From a virus: a DNA stretch of 40,903 nt. The notes beneath the pieces are model-generated. The model was not told the DNA's origin, did not search any database, and worked only from the letters and a program-made list of their open reading frames with translations. The DNA is taken from positions 1-40,903 of IMG/VR virus record IMGVR_UViG_3300045931_000083; one strand, given 5' to 3'. Each line of letters starts with the position of its first letter. Within the stretch, counting starts at the first letter, position 1. A program made the translations under genes and the position numbers. This document shows, piece after piece, positions 9,177 through 15,743 of this stretch.

Positions 9177-9760
9177 TCACCCCAACCGTGCAACCATGTC
9201 ATAGAATTCGTCGGCGCTCGGCGGCTCGGGCTTTTCCTCGACTCCGTTCGCCGTTTTCCAGCCGTCGATCGCCTCGCTGAACTCCCAGAGCGAAAGCTCG
9301 TCGACCTGTCGCGGACTCCAGCCTAGTGCACCGCCCCACCGGTAGAGGCTTCCGATGTGGATGATGCTGTCGCTGCGGTCGCCGTTTCGGCGTCGTCTTT
9401 TTTTTCGGTGGCCTCCTCCGGCGGCCCGTTCAGTGCCTTGAGCAAGATCGCCTGCGCGACCAGCACATTCTCGTTGAGCGGGCGGGCATCGACATATCGC
9501 TTGACCAGCGTCAGCGCCTCGACCGGGGTCTTGCCGCCGCCGATCAGCGCCAGGCGGATCGTCTCGCGCACATCGTTGAGCCGCCACGCGCCCACCGACA
9601 ATCGCAAGACGATCTCGGGCGGGCCGCTGAGCTTGATCGTGCCGTCGAGCCGGTTGGGATCGCCACATTTCTCCTGCAGCTCCGGTATCTGGCCGATCCG
9701 CAGGCTGAACAGGTATCGCCCGTCACCCCAGTCGATTTCGATGTCGGCCGTGCTGCCCAT
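9177..9760 (-). CDS. tail assembly chaperone, -1 frameshift product (GT-like)
   Basis: Codons 1-121 come from the GTA-gp10-like frame. After an A-AAA-AAA slip the ribosome would continue at 9398 in the -1 frame for 73 more residues, giving about 194 residues in total. The extension contains IHIGSLYRWGGALGWSP, DELSLWEFSEAIDGW and SADEFYDMVARLG, the style of the second tail chaperone encoded before tape measures. No plausible ATG, GTG or TTG opens this second frame between the slip site and the conserved segment. Lambda G/GT and many siphophages make the longer chaperone in the same way. The longer product would recruit tail tube subunits to the tape measure. Confidence 0.7.
9323..9760 (-). CDS. 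tail assembly chaperone, short form (GTA-gp10 family)
   Basis: The 145-residue unshifted product starts MGSTADIEIDWGDGRYLF and has RIGQIPELQEKCG, matching the 'gene transfer agent family' small tail proteins (TAC_11/gp10). The last 25 residues are low complexity Ala/Thr/Ser, as expected where the frame only serves as a frameshift by-pass tail. It follows the tail tube gene by eight bases and precedes the tape measure. It should act as the lambda gpG equivalent. Confidence 0.8.
   Translation of the reverse strand: MGSTADIEIDWGDGRYLFSLRIGQIPELQEKCGDPNRLDGTIKLSGPPEIVLRLSVGAWRLNDVRETIRLALIGGGKTPVEALTLVKRYVDARPLNENVLVAQAILLKALNGPPEEATEKKDDAETATAATASSTSEASTGGAVH
9397..9406 (-). promoter_or_regulatory. 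programmed -1 ribosomal slippery site
   Basis: The minus strand reads GAAAAAAAAG (eight A at 9405-9398). Zero-frame codons are GAA-AAA-AAA-GAC (codons 119-122), so the heptamer A-AAA-AAA is correctly phased for a -1 slip. The new frame opens directly into the chaperone-like extension. Confidence 0.7.
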
Positions 9761-9768
9761 CGCTGGCC

Positions 9769-10221
9769 CTATGGCGTGGCGTCAGTCCACGTCCAGGCGC
9801 CATCCGACAGGATGGTGACGTCGATCGTCGCCAGCCCGCCCTGCTCGGCACCGATGCCGAACGCCGAGAGGATCGCGCTCATCGACCAGTATCCGCCGTT
9901 GTTGGCCGACGTGGTGTCGAGCTTGAAGCGGACGTTCTTCTCGAGCCCGCTGTCGAACCATTCGCGCCACTCGTCGAAGCTCTCCATCGCCAGCGTGCCG
10001 GCGCCCGAGATCGTCGCCGACAGCGTCGCCACGACCCGCTCGGTGAACGTCGGCGCATCGGGATTATCGCAATCGGGAACATTGAAGTCGTTCGTGTCCG
10101 CGGCGAATTCGATCCCCTTGGTGGTCAGCGCGCAGGGCGCGACGAACGCCTCGGTCGGCGTCGCGCCGTCGCCGAGCAGGATCAGGACCTTCGAGCCTTT
10201 CAGTGTAGTCGGACGAGCCAT
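9769..10221 (-). CDS. major tail tube protein
   Basis: The 150-residue protein (MARPTTLKGSKVLILLGDG) has the short beta-rich layout of GTA/HK97-type tail tube proteins: N-terminal arm, TTKGIEFAADTNDFNVPDC, LSATISGAGTLAM and a C-terminal TIDVTILSDGAWTWTDATP. Segments of this kind are typical of TTP-like tail tubes. Position immediately before the tail chaperones and after the terminator supports the call. It should form the hexameric rings of a non-contractile tail. Confidence 0.8.
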   Translation of the reverse strand: MARPTTLKGSKVLILLGDGATPTEAFVAPCALTTKGIEFAADTNDFNVPDCDNPDAPTFTERVVATLSATISGAGTLAMESFDEWREWFDSGLEKNVRFKLDTTSANNGGYWSMSAILSAFGIGAEQGGLATIDVTILSDGAWTWTDATP

Positions 10222-10237
10222 TGCGGCCTCCTATGGG

Positions 10238-10651
10238 TTAGAGCGTGACGGCGGTGCGCTGGATGTTGACGATCAGCACCGTCGTCGACTTGGCGAGGCC
10301 GATCAGGCTGACCGTCTCGCCCGTGGTAACGTCGGCCCGCGGGCATATCCCGCCGGCGGTGTCGCCCAGGTAATAGTCGCCGCCGGCGACGATGGTCGCG
10401 CCGATGGTGACCTCGCCGGCGCGTAGCACCGCCAGCGGCTGCCCGTTGCTCGCGCCATGCAACGCGATCCCTCTGGGGATCTTGATCTCGGGCGGCGAGG
10501 CGGCGTTGTTGTCGGCCAGCGCATAGCGTTTGGTCGTCTCGTTGAGATAGACCACCTGGCCCGCCAGGATTGTTGCGCCAGCCGTTCCGCGATCGATGTC
10601 GGCGCCTTCGCCGGCAATCACGTTCCCCGGCGTGATGACAATGTCGACCAT
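10238..10651 (-). CDS. putative capsid cement / DUF2190-like protein
   Basis: The 137-residue beta-rich protein has ILAGQVVYLNETTKRYALAD, IPRGIALHGASNGQPLAVL and GATIVAGGDYYL. This pattern recalls small head decoration or cement proteins (DUF2190-like), which stabilise mature capsids. It lies between the tail terminator and tail tube genes and not next to the capsid gene, so a tail role is also possible. No signal peptide or catalytic motif is visible. Confidence 0.6.
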   Translation of the reverse strand: MVDIVITPGNVIAGEGADIDRGTAGATILAGQVVYLNETTKRYALADNNAASPPEIKIPRGIALHGASNGQPLAVLRAGEVTIGATIVAGGDYYLGDTAGGICPRADVTTGETVSLIGLAKSTTVLIVNIQRTAVTL

Positions 10652-10666
10652 GTTTCTCTTCCTTCC

Positions 10667-11068
10667 CTACGGTGAAGGCTGCGATTGCAGCCGCAGTTGC
10701 AGTCGCGCCCGGCTGGTGATGCCGTCCGGGTCCCGGCTTTCGTCGATCAGTTCCACCACCATCAATTCGAGCTTGTGTCCCGTGATCGCGAGGTCGCCGT
10801 CGTGCAGGCGACCGCGGATCTGGTCGGCGATCTGCTTGACCTCGGGGAAGCCGACGGCGCGCGACCAGCAATCGAGCTGCACCGTGGTTTCGGTGCCGTC
10901 GTAGCAATCGGCCATCACCGGCAGCGATTGGCTCGGCCCGATCGTCACCCGCGGGAACGGGTTCGACGTCGGCACCATGTCAAAGACGTTGTTGCCGGCG
11001 AGCGTTGGGATCGCCTTGATCGCGGCGACCAGCGCGCCCTGGATCGGCAAGGACGGGTTATTGCCCAC
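10667..11068 (-). CDS. tail terminator / DUF3168 family protein
   Basis: The 133-residue product matches the DUF3168 pattern: an N-terminal helix (IQGALVAAIKAI), FPRVTIGPSQSLP, then VQLDCWSRAVGFPEVKQIAD and LQLRLQS at the end. In gene transfer agents this is gp8, the tail terminator that caps the tail tube at the head end. It starts with GTG at 11068, overlapping the end of the gp10-like gene by 11 bases, and is followed by the cement-like gene. Confidence 0.85.
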   Translation of the reverse strand: MGNNPSLPIQGALVAAIKAIPTLAGNNVFDMVPTSNPFPRVTIGPSQSLPVMADCYDGTETTVQLDCWSRAVGFPEVKQIADQIRGRLHDGDLAITGHKLELMVVELIDESRDPDGITSRARLQLRLQSQPSP

Positions 11069-11486
11069 CGGCGGCCACCTTTCTGGCGACCTTCGACATC
11101 GCCCGCTTGTTGGCGGCCATCACCTTCTTGCGCACCGACCGCCAGGCCGGGAAAAAGAACGGCTGCGCTGGGTTGACCGCCGTGCCGAATTCCACCCAGC
11201 GGGCGTAAAATGCGTCCTTGTCGCCGGCGTGGATGGTGATCGAATCCGGTGCCGTCGATCGCGAGCCGACACCGAACGAGCCTTTGGGCGCGGCACCATA
11301 GTTCCAGTCGATCGATCGCTGCAGCGCACCGGTCTTTATCGGCGCGAGCCGCCGCGCCATGTCGACCATCTCCTGCGCGCCGCCCTCGAATGACTTCCGG
11401 ATCGCGGCCTGCGTTGCCTCCGGCATGTCGCGGAGCTTGCGATTGAGCTTGTCGAGGCCTTGGACCCGGGTGCCGGCGATCGCCAT
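11058..11486 (-). CDS. HK97 gp10-like head-tail protein
   Basis: The 142-residue protein contains the hallmark of the HK97-gp10 family: an N-terminal helix (GLDKLNRKLRDMP), then MARRLAPIKTGALQRSI and a C-terminal ARWVEFGTAVNPAQPFFFPA. The family is a head-tail connection or tail completion component. The ATG overlaps the stop of the preceding 57-codon gene (TGATG), so translation is probably coupled. Confidence 0.88.
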   Translation of the reverse strand: MAIAGTRVQGLDKLNRKLRDMPEATQAAIRKSFEGGAQEMVDMARRLAPIKTGALQRSIDWNYGAAPKGSFGVGSRSTAPDSITIHAGDKDAFYARWVEFGTAVNPAQPFFFPAWRSVRKKVMAANKRAMSKVARKVAAGGQ

Positions 11487-11659
11487 CAGCGTGCCTCCCG
11501 CGTCGGCCGGACGGCGACGATCGCAACGCCGCGAGCGATCGCCGCCTCAGCGCAAACCCGCCGCACGAGGATCAGCTGGCCGGCGCGATAGGTGATCGTC
11601 GTCCGGCCGTGGCGCTCCGGCGGGTTGAAGTCGTAGACGGCGAGGAAAAGCACCCACAT
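11486..11659 (-). CDS. small conserved-looking protein in the connector region
   Basis: The ATG at 11659 gives 57 residues (MWVLFLAVYDFNPPERHGR ... RPTREAR). The longer frame upstream would lie in the previous gene and reads as a shadow, so this start is preferred. The product begins with a hydrophobic beta-like stretch and is basic overall. It sits five bases after the head-closure gene and its stop overlaps the ATG of the gp10-like gene. Its function is unknown. Position suggests a structural or assembly role at the neck. Confidence 0.6.
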   Translation of the reverse strand: MWVLFLAVYDFNPPERHGRTTITYRAGQLILVRRVCAEAAIARGVAIVAVRPTREAR

Positions 11660-11664
11660 CGCCG

Positions 11665-12024
11665 CTACCCCGTCGCTACGCCGCTTTCGACGAGCAGATC
11701 GATTAGCGCCCGGCTCCGATCTCCCTCGACGCTCCGGATGTTGAAGGCGTCGCCGCGCTGCAAATCCCGCATCTGCCAGTCGGGTTTGATCTGGCGGGTC
11801 TGCGCGTTGGCCCACACTTGGACGACGAAGGCCTCGGTGCCTTCCAGGCGCCCGGCCATCACCGTCTCCGAGCCGCGGAGAAAGACGAACTTCGCCCGGC
11901 TCTGGAATTGCTCCTGCCAGTCGCCAGCCACGACGTTGCCGAAGCCGTCGTCGATCGCCGCCCGGGTGTCGAAGGCGACCCGCTCGATCATCTGGCCTGC
12001 GCCGAATTTCGCTGGTGCGCTCAT
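11665..12024 (-). CDS. head-closure / head-tail joining protein
   Basis: The ATG at 12024 shares ATGA with the stop of the connector gene. It gives 119 residues: MSAPAKFGAGQMIERVAFDT ... GDAFNIRSVEGDRSRALIDL. The small beta-barrel pattern, with FNIRSVEGDRS-like strands, is that of the SPP1 gp16/HK97 joining family (PF05521 type). The family closes the portal channel and docks the tail. Any extension upstream of 12024 would lie inside the connector gene and is rejected. Confidence 0.82.
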   Translation of the reverse strand: MSAPAKFGAGQMIERVAFDTRAAIDDGFGNVVAGDWQEQFQSRAKFVFLRGSETVMAGRLEGTEAFVVQVWANAQTRQIKPDWQMRDLQRGDAFNIRSVEGDRSRALIDLLVESGVATG

Positions 12025-12563
12025 GCCCGGGGAATCCAGTGGCCGCCCATCAGGTCGTTGAGCCAGAACGGCACCTGATCGATGGCGGTGGCCGAAATCG
12101 ATTCGCGGTTCTCGTAGAGCGCCGCGGTGACGCGGAGGATCACGTCGACGATGCTCGGGTCGATCTTCGAGGCGTCGTCGTAGCCGGCCTGCAGGGTGAT
12201 CACCGCCGCCGCCGGGAACGCCGTGCCGTCGAGCTTGACCAGATAGACCGGCTCGACCGCGGATCGCTGGCGCAGCTCGTATTCGGTCGAGACGTCGACC
12301 GTATCGACGAGCACCGTGAACGATCGCACCGGCTGGACCGGAGTCGGATAGGCCGACCAGCCCAGCTCGAGGATCGGGCTCCAAGCGACCGCCGCGCCGA
12401 AGATCTGCAGGCCGTTGAATTTCTCGAAGTAGGAGATCGCCGAGGCGATCTGGCGGGTGATCTGCGCGTCGTCGTCGGTGAAAGTGATGTGGAGCTGTGC
12501 CTTGGCGAGCGGCAGGAGCGCGGTCGGCAGCGTCGTCCAGTCGGGCGTGAGGACGTAGCTCAT
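12021..12563 (-). CDS. head-tail connector protein (gp6-like)
   Basis: The ATG at 12563 overlaps the stop of the collagen-like gene (ATGA) and yields 180 residues. The features are those of the gp6/gp15-like adaptor: LAKAQLHITFTDDDAQITRQI near residues 20-40, SAISYFEKFNGLQIF, and a C-terminal helix region ILRVTAALYENRESI. These adaptors bind the portal ring from below. The expected neighbour, a portal gene, is one gene away, with a collagen-like protein inserted between them. Confidence 0.85.
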   Translation of the reverse strand: MSYVLTPDWTTLPTALLPLAKAQLHITFTDDDAQITRQIASAISYFEKFNGLQIFGAAVAWSPILELGWSAYPTPVQPVRSFTVLVDTVDVSTEYELRQRSAVEPVYLVKLDGTAFPAAAVITLQAGYDDASKIDPSIVDVILRVTAALYENRESISATAIDQVPFWLNDLMGGHWIPRA

Positions 12564-13393
12564 CCCGCCCGCTCCTGGTCGTAGAGTTCGAACATGCCGC
12601 GCAGATCCGCAGTGAGCGCGCCGCCACCATCGAGCTCGATCACCAGCGTGTAGTCGCGGGCGGTAATCCGCGCGATGCTGACGCCGGGCACTCCTTGCGG
12701 CCCTGGAGGGCCCTCTGGGCCGGGCTTGCCGCGCAGGCCACGCTGCGCGCCGACCTTCCAGCCCGGCCCTGGCAGGGGCCCGGGATCGTCCTTGACCGCG
12801 ATCCACTCGCAGCCGTTATGGGCGACCCGGTCGAGCCTGGAGTAGCGCTCGGCGGAATCGTAGAGGCCGCGCACCTCACCGGTCAGGCCGTCGGCGCCGT
12901 CGCGGCCCGCGAGCGCCACCGGCGTCCAATCGTCGTGCGGTGGCCGCTGGCCCGTGTCCCGTTTCGCGCAAAAAGTTGAGCCGTCGAGGAAGGTCAGCTG
13001 CCCTTGGTAATATACCCTCTCCGTCCACTCCTCGGGAGCATCGAACGTCCCTTTCGGCCCGGGCTCGCCTCGCTCTCCTGCCGGGCCCGGATCTCCGCGC
13101 TCACCTTTTTCGCCGGCTGGACCAGGCGGACCTTCGATCGCCGCGCCGGGCGCTCCGTCTTTGCCATCTGCTCCGTCCTTTCCGTCGACCCCGGCCGCTC
13201 CATCCTTCCCCGCCGGCCCCTGCGGCCCTGGCGGCCCGTCCTGCAGCGTCGCGAGACGCTCGCGGAGCTCAGTCGCGAGCGTCCCGATCTCATTGGAGAG
13301 CGCGCCGAACATCGCGACGAGCGCCTCGCGTTCCTTGCCGAAGCGCTGCCCGAGGCTATAGGCGAGCTGTTCAAGCTGCCTGCGCGTGCTCAT
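12560..13393 (-). CDS. collagen-like protein with two carbohydrate-binding-like segments (head/neck fibre candidate)
   Basis: The ATG at 13393 lies inside the last 23 bases of the portal gene in another frame. The 277-residue product has a coiled-coil-like start (QLEQLAYSLGQRFGKEREAL). A collagen run of Gly-X-Y triplets follows near residues 55-115, then a segment with WTERVYYQGQLTFLDGSTF and DDWTPVALAGRDG. A second segment has YSRLDRVAHNGCEWIAV and PGPGWKVG, then a short collagen run and a beta-rich C-terminus. The two aromatic-rich segments resemble the Y-G-V-x-W-P-W spacing of small chitin/carbohydrate-binding modules. A trimeric head or neck fibre that sticks to glycans is an inference. 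It could also be a collar fibre. Confidence 0.65.
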   Translation of the reverse strand: MSTRRQLEQLAYSLGQRFGKEREALVAMFGALSNEIGTLATELRERLATLQDGPPGPQGPAGKDGAAGVDGKDGADGKDGAPGAAIEGPPGPAGEKGERGDPGPAGERGEPGPKGTFDAPEEWTERVYYQGQLTFLDGSTFCAKRDTGQRPPHDDWTPVALAGRDGADGLTGEVRGLYDSAERYSRLDRVAHNGCEWIAVKDDPGPLPGPGWKVGAQRGLRGKPGPEGPPGPQGVPGVSIARITARDYTLVIELDGGGALTADLRGMFELYDQERAG

Positions 13394-14828
13394 CGACGCC
13401 TCGTTCGAAAAAGGCCGCGAGACTCTTCTCGTCGTCCTCGTTGAGATCCTCCTCCTCATCGCTACCGGCGGCCGGCGGTGCCGCCGGCGGCGACTCGGGC
13501 CCAGGCGTGCTGGGGGGAGGTTTCGCCCACGCCGACAGCGGCACCACCTGTTGCTGGACGCGCGGCTCGTCGCCGTAGGGCGCGGCGGGAAGATCCTCGG
13601 CGGCGCGTGCCTCGTTGGGCGCATAGATGCCGCCCTGGACGCCGCGGGCGAGCGCCTCGATGCGGTCCTTGTAGGCAACCCGGAGCAGCGCGCGGGTATC
13701 GAATTCGACGTACTCGTCAGGCCAACCGCGTAGGCCGAAGAAATGATCGAACCCGACCTCGAGGTGGTTGATCGCGAAGCCGAGCCCGCGGGCCAGCCAA
13801 AACTGCATCAGCGCCTCGGTTGAGGCGAAGGACGCTTTGTCGGTCATGCCGAGGATCGCCGGCGGCACGCCGAACACCATGAAGATCTCGTCCTGGGTGA
13901 GCCGGGCGACGCCGGTCAGCTCCGCATCCTTGGCGGTGACCGAGATCGGCTTGAACTTGAAGCCGTTGGTCAGGATCGGCGGCCCGCCGTCGAGATTGTC
14001 GACACCCTTCCAGGCCTCGTTGAACCGCTTGCGGAGCTCGACCAGTTGCACTGCCTGCAGATTGGCGTCGGTTTCGATCACGCCCGCCGGGCGGTTCATG
14101 TTGCCGAAGACCTGGATGAGCTGGGCGCCGATCGCGCGCTGCGCCGCCACCGCGACGGCGGCATGGCGGGCGGGCGGGATGCCGACCAGCGGCTTGCCCG
14201 GCTCTGGCTCCAGCTTCACGTGAAACACGTCGCGCGCCGGCGCCACGATTGCCGGTCCGCGACCGCCGCGGAGCGAGGCGAACAGGCCGCGGTCACCGTC
14301 GACGATGTCGTTCCCCTGGAGCTCATAGAAGATCTCGCCGGTCCGGCTGATCGTCGGGCGCGACTGTCTCGGATCGAACGGATGGAGCGCCACCACCTCG
14401 AAGCGGTCGTTGCGTTCTGCCAGGGCGTAGGTGTTGCCGTGGCGGTAGAGGTCGCTCGCGAGGTCGAGCAGGAAGTCGGAACGCGACTGGTAGTCGTTCG
14501 GCCGCTTGAGCAGGCGCGACAGCGCCGAGGTCTTCACTCGCTCGCGGCCGCCGTCGTCGAGGCCGCGCCAGTGGTCGCCTGGGCACATTGCGATGGTCTG
14601 GGCATAGGCGGCGATGCACGCCTCGACCACCGCCGCCGAGCCGCCCGGCAGCGGGTCGTAGTCCATCTGCCAGAAATTGAGGTAGCCCCATGGCTCCGGG
14701 AGCCAGCCCTGATTGATGATATGCCAGGGCCCGTCCTTCGGCTCACCCTCGGTGCCCGGGGTTCCGCTCTCGATGCTGCGCGCGACGGTCCGGCCGAGCA
14801 CGCGGCGGATCAGATCCACCGCGGCCAT
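13371..14828 (-). CDS. portal protein (HK97 family)
   Basis: The 485-residue protein fits the HK97/lambda-like portal family. AAVVEACIAAYAQTIAMCPG lies near residue 65, DLASDLYRHGNTYALAERN follows, and then PARDVFHVKLEPEPGKPLVG. The mid region has VFGVPPAILGMTDKASFAS and TEALMQFWLARGL, which are very typical portal motifs. The C-terminus is Pro-rich and acidic (EEEDLNEDDEKS). The portal forms the dodecameric DNA gate. Its last 23 bases overlap the start of the collagen-like gene. Confidence 0.93.
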   Translation of the reverse strand: MAAVDLIRRVLGRTVARSIESGTPGTEGEPKDGPWHIINQGWLPEPWGYLNFWQMDYDPLPGGSAAVVEACIAAYAQTIAMCPGDHWRGLDDGGRERVKTSALSRLLKRPNDYQSRSDFLLDLASDLYRHGNTYALAERNDRFEVVALHPFDPRQSRPTISRTGEIFYELQGNDIVDGDRGLFASLRGGRGPAIVAPARDVFHVKLEPEPGKPLVGIPPARHAAVAVAAQRAIGAQLIQVFGNMNRPAGVIETDANLQAVQLVELRKRFNEAWKGVDNLDGGPPILTNGFKFKPISVTAKDAELTGVARLTQDEIFMVFGVPPAILGMTDKASFASTEALMQFWLARGLGFAINHLEVGFDHFFGLRGWPDEYVEFDTRALLRVAYKDRIEALARGVQGGIYAPNEARAAEDLPAAPYGDEPRVQQQVVPLSAWAKPPPSTPGPESPPAAPPAAGSDEEEDLNEDDEKSLAAFFERGVDEHAQAA

Positions 14829-14831
14829 CGG

Positions 14832-15164
14832 CTACTTCTTCTTGGTCGTCGACGCCGCCTCGCGGGTCGCGTAGGGCTCGCCGGCGTCAGCCTCCATCGC
14901 CCGCGTTTCGGATTTTGGCCCCTTGGCCTTGGGCTTGGCCTCGCCCTCCTCCTCGCCGCGGAGCTTGCGGGCCGCCTTCTCGGCCGCCTCGATCGCGCTC
15001 GCGCGCTCCTCCTCGGTCTGTTCCTTCGGCTCGACAGGCGGTGCGAACGGATCAGTTGCCCAGCCATCAGCAATCGCCCGGTCGGCGTCGGCCGTCGGCA
15101 CGGTCAAGCGCTGCCCGCGGTATGGCCCGAGTGTCGCCTCGATCTGCCTGCTCTCGTCGCTCAT
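14832..15164 (-). CDS. small charged protein between portal and decoration genes
   Basis: The 110-residue protein starts MSDESRQIEATLGPYRGQRL. It has a short folded-looking N-terminus and then a long, highly charged Glu/Lys/Ala-rich tail ending in three lysines. It resembles the small unknowns often found next to the portal in alphaproteobacterial phages. There are no membrane helices or catalytic motifs. It is separated from the portal by three bases. Its function is unknown; a virion or scaffolding accessory role is possible. Confidence 0.6.
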   Translation of the reverse strand: MSDESRQIEATLGPYRGQRLTVPTADADRAIADGWATDPFAPPVEPKEQTEEERASAIEAAEKAARKLRGEEEGEAKPKAKGPKSETRAMEADAGEPYATREAASTTKKK

Positions 15165-15167
15165 CTG

Positions 15168-15674
15168 TCATTCCTCCGTGAACGTGAAATCGACGATGTT
15201 GCTGACCCGCATGTGATTGCGGACGTGAACCGGGACCGTGATCGGCTGGCCCACCAGCTCCGGCTTGATGATCGTGGTGACCCGGGTCGGGTCGACGAAC
15301 GTCGTCCGCTCGTCGCCGCCGTTGAAGACGATGACGCTCGCCTCGGTGAATCCTGAACCGACGACCGCGAGCTCGGCCTCGGGGCCACCGAGCACCATGC
15401 TGTTGGGAACCAGCGAGGCGATGACGACCGGCGCCGGCGGCGAGCCCGACGTCACCCATTCCGACCAGACCGCGCCAGGCTCCGGGAGGGATCGAAACCA
15501 ACCCTGTCCGGTGACCGGGTCGAAGCCGTACTGATAGACCCCGAACTCGCCCGAGCGATGCGTGGAGACGTAGATCCGCGAGGAGGCGTCAGGCCAGGCA
15601 TTGACCGGATCGAAGACCTCCTGGCCGCCGCCCTCGTGCGGATCGTCGGGTACGGTGAAAACGTCCAGGTCCAT
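15168..15674 (-). CDS. putative virion decoration protein with IPT/TIG-like domain
   Basis: The start is taken at ATG 15674 because GAGAGG lies upstream at suitable spacing; ATG 15692 is an alternative. The product has 168 residues. The N-terminal half reads MDLDVFTVPDDPHEGGG ... GWFRSLPEPGAVWSEW. The C-terminal half has the IPT/TIG immunoglobulin-like pattern: LVPNSMVLGGPEAELAVVGS, GFTEASVIVFNG, then VHVRN and a final VDFTFTEE. Ig-like domains often decorate phage capsids and bind cell-surface sugars. Its position between capsid and portal supports a head decoration role, but this is inference. Confidence 0.6.
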   Translation of the reverse strand: MDLDVFTVPDDPHEGGGQEVFDPVNAWPDASSRIYVSTHRSGEFGVYQYGFDPVTGQGWFRSLPEPGAVWSEWVTSGSPPAPVVIASLVPNSMVLGGPEAELAVVGSGFTEASVIVFNGGDERTTFVDPTRVTTIIKPELVGQPITVPVHVRNHMRVSNIVDFTFTEE

Positions 15675-15743
15675 TTGCCCGATCCTCTCCATCCAAACGG
15701 AACCCGCCCCGCCGAGGTGGCGAGACGGGTGAGCGAGCACGCG

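Noticed and set aside
12024-12630. N-terminal extension of the head-closure protein
   Set aside because: It lies inside the connector gene in another frame and carries no fold-like pattern.
13394-13678. N-terminal extension of the collagen-like protein
   Set aside because: It would lie within the portal gene and is Arg/Ser/Pro-rich shadow sequence; ATG 13393 is the better start.
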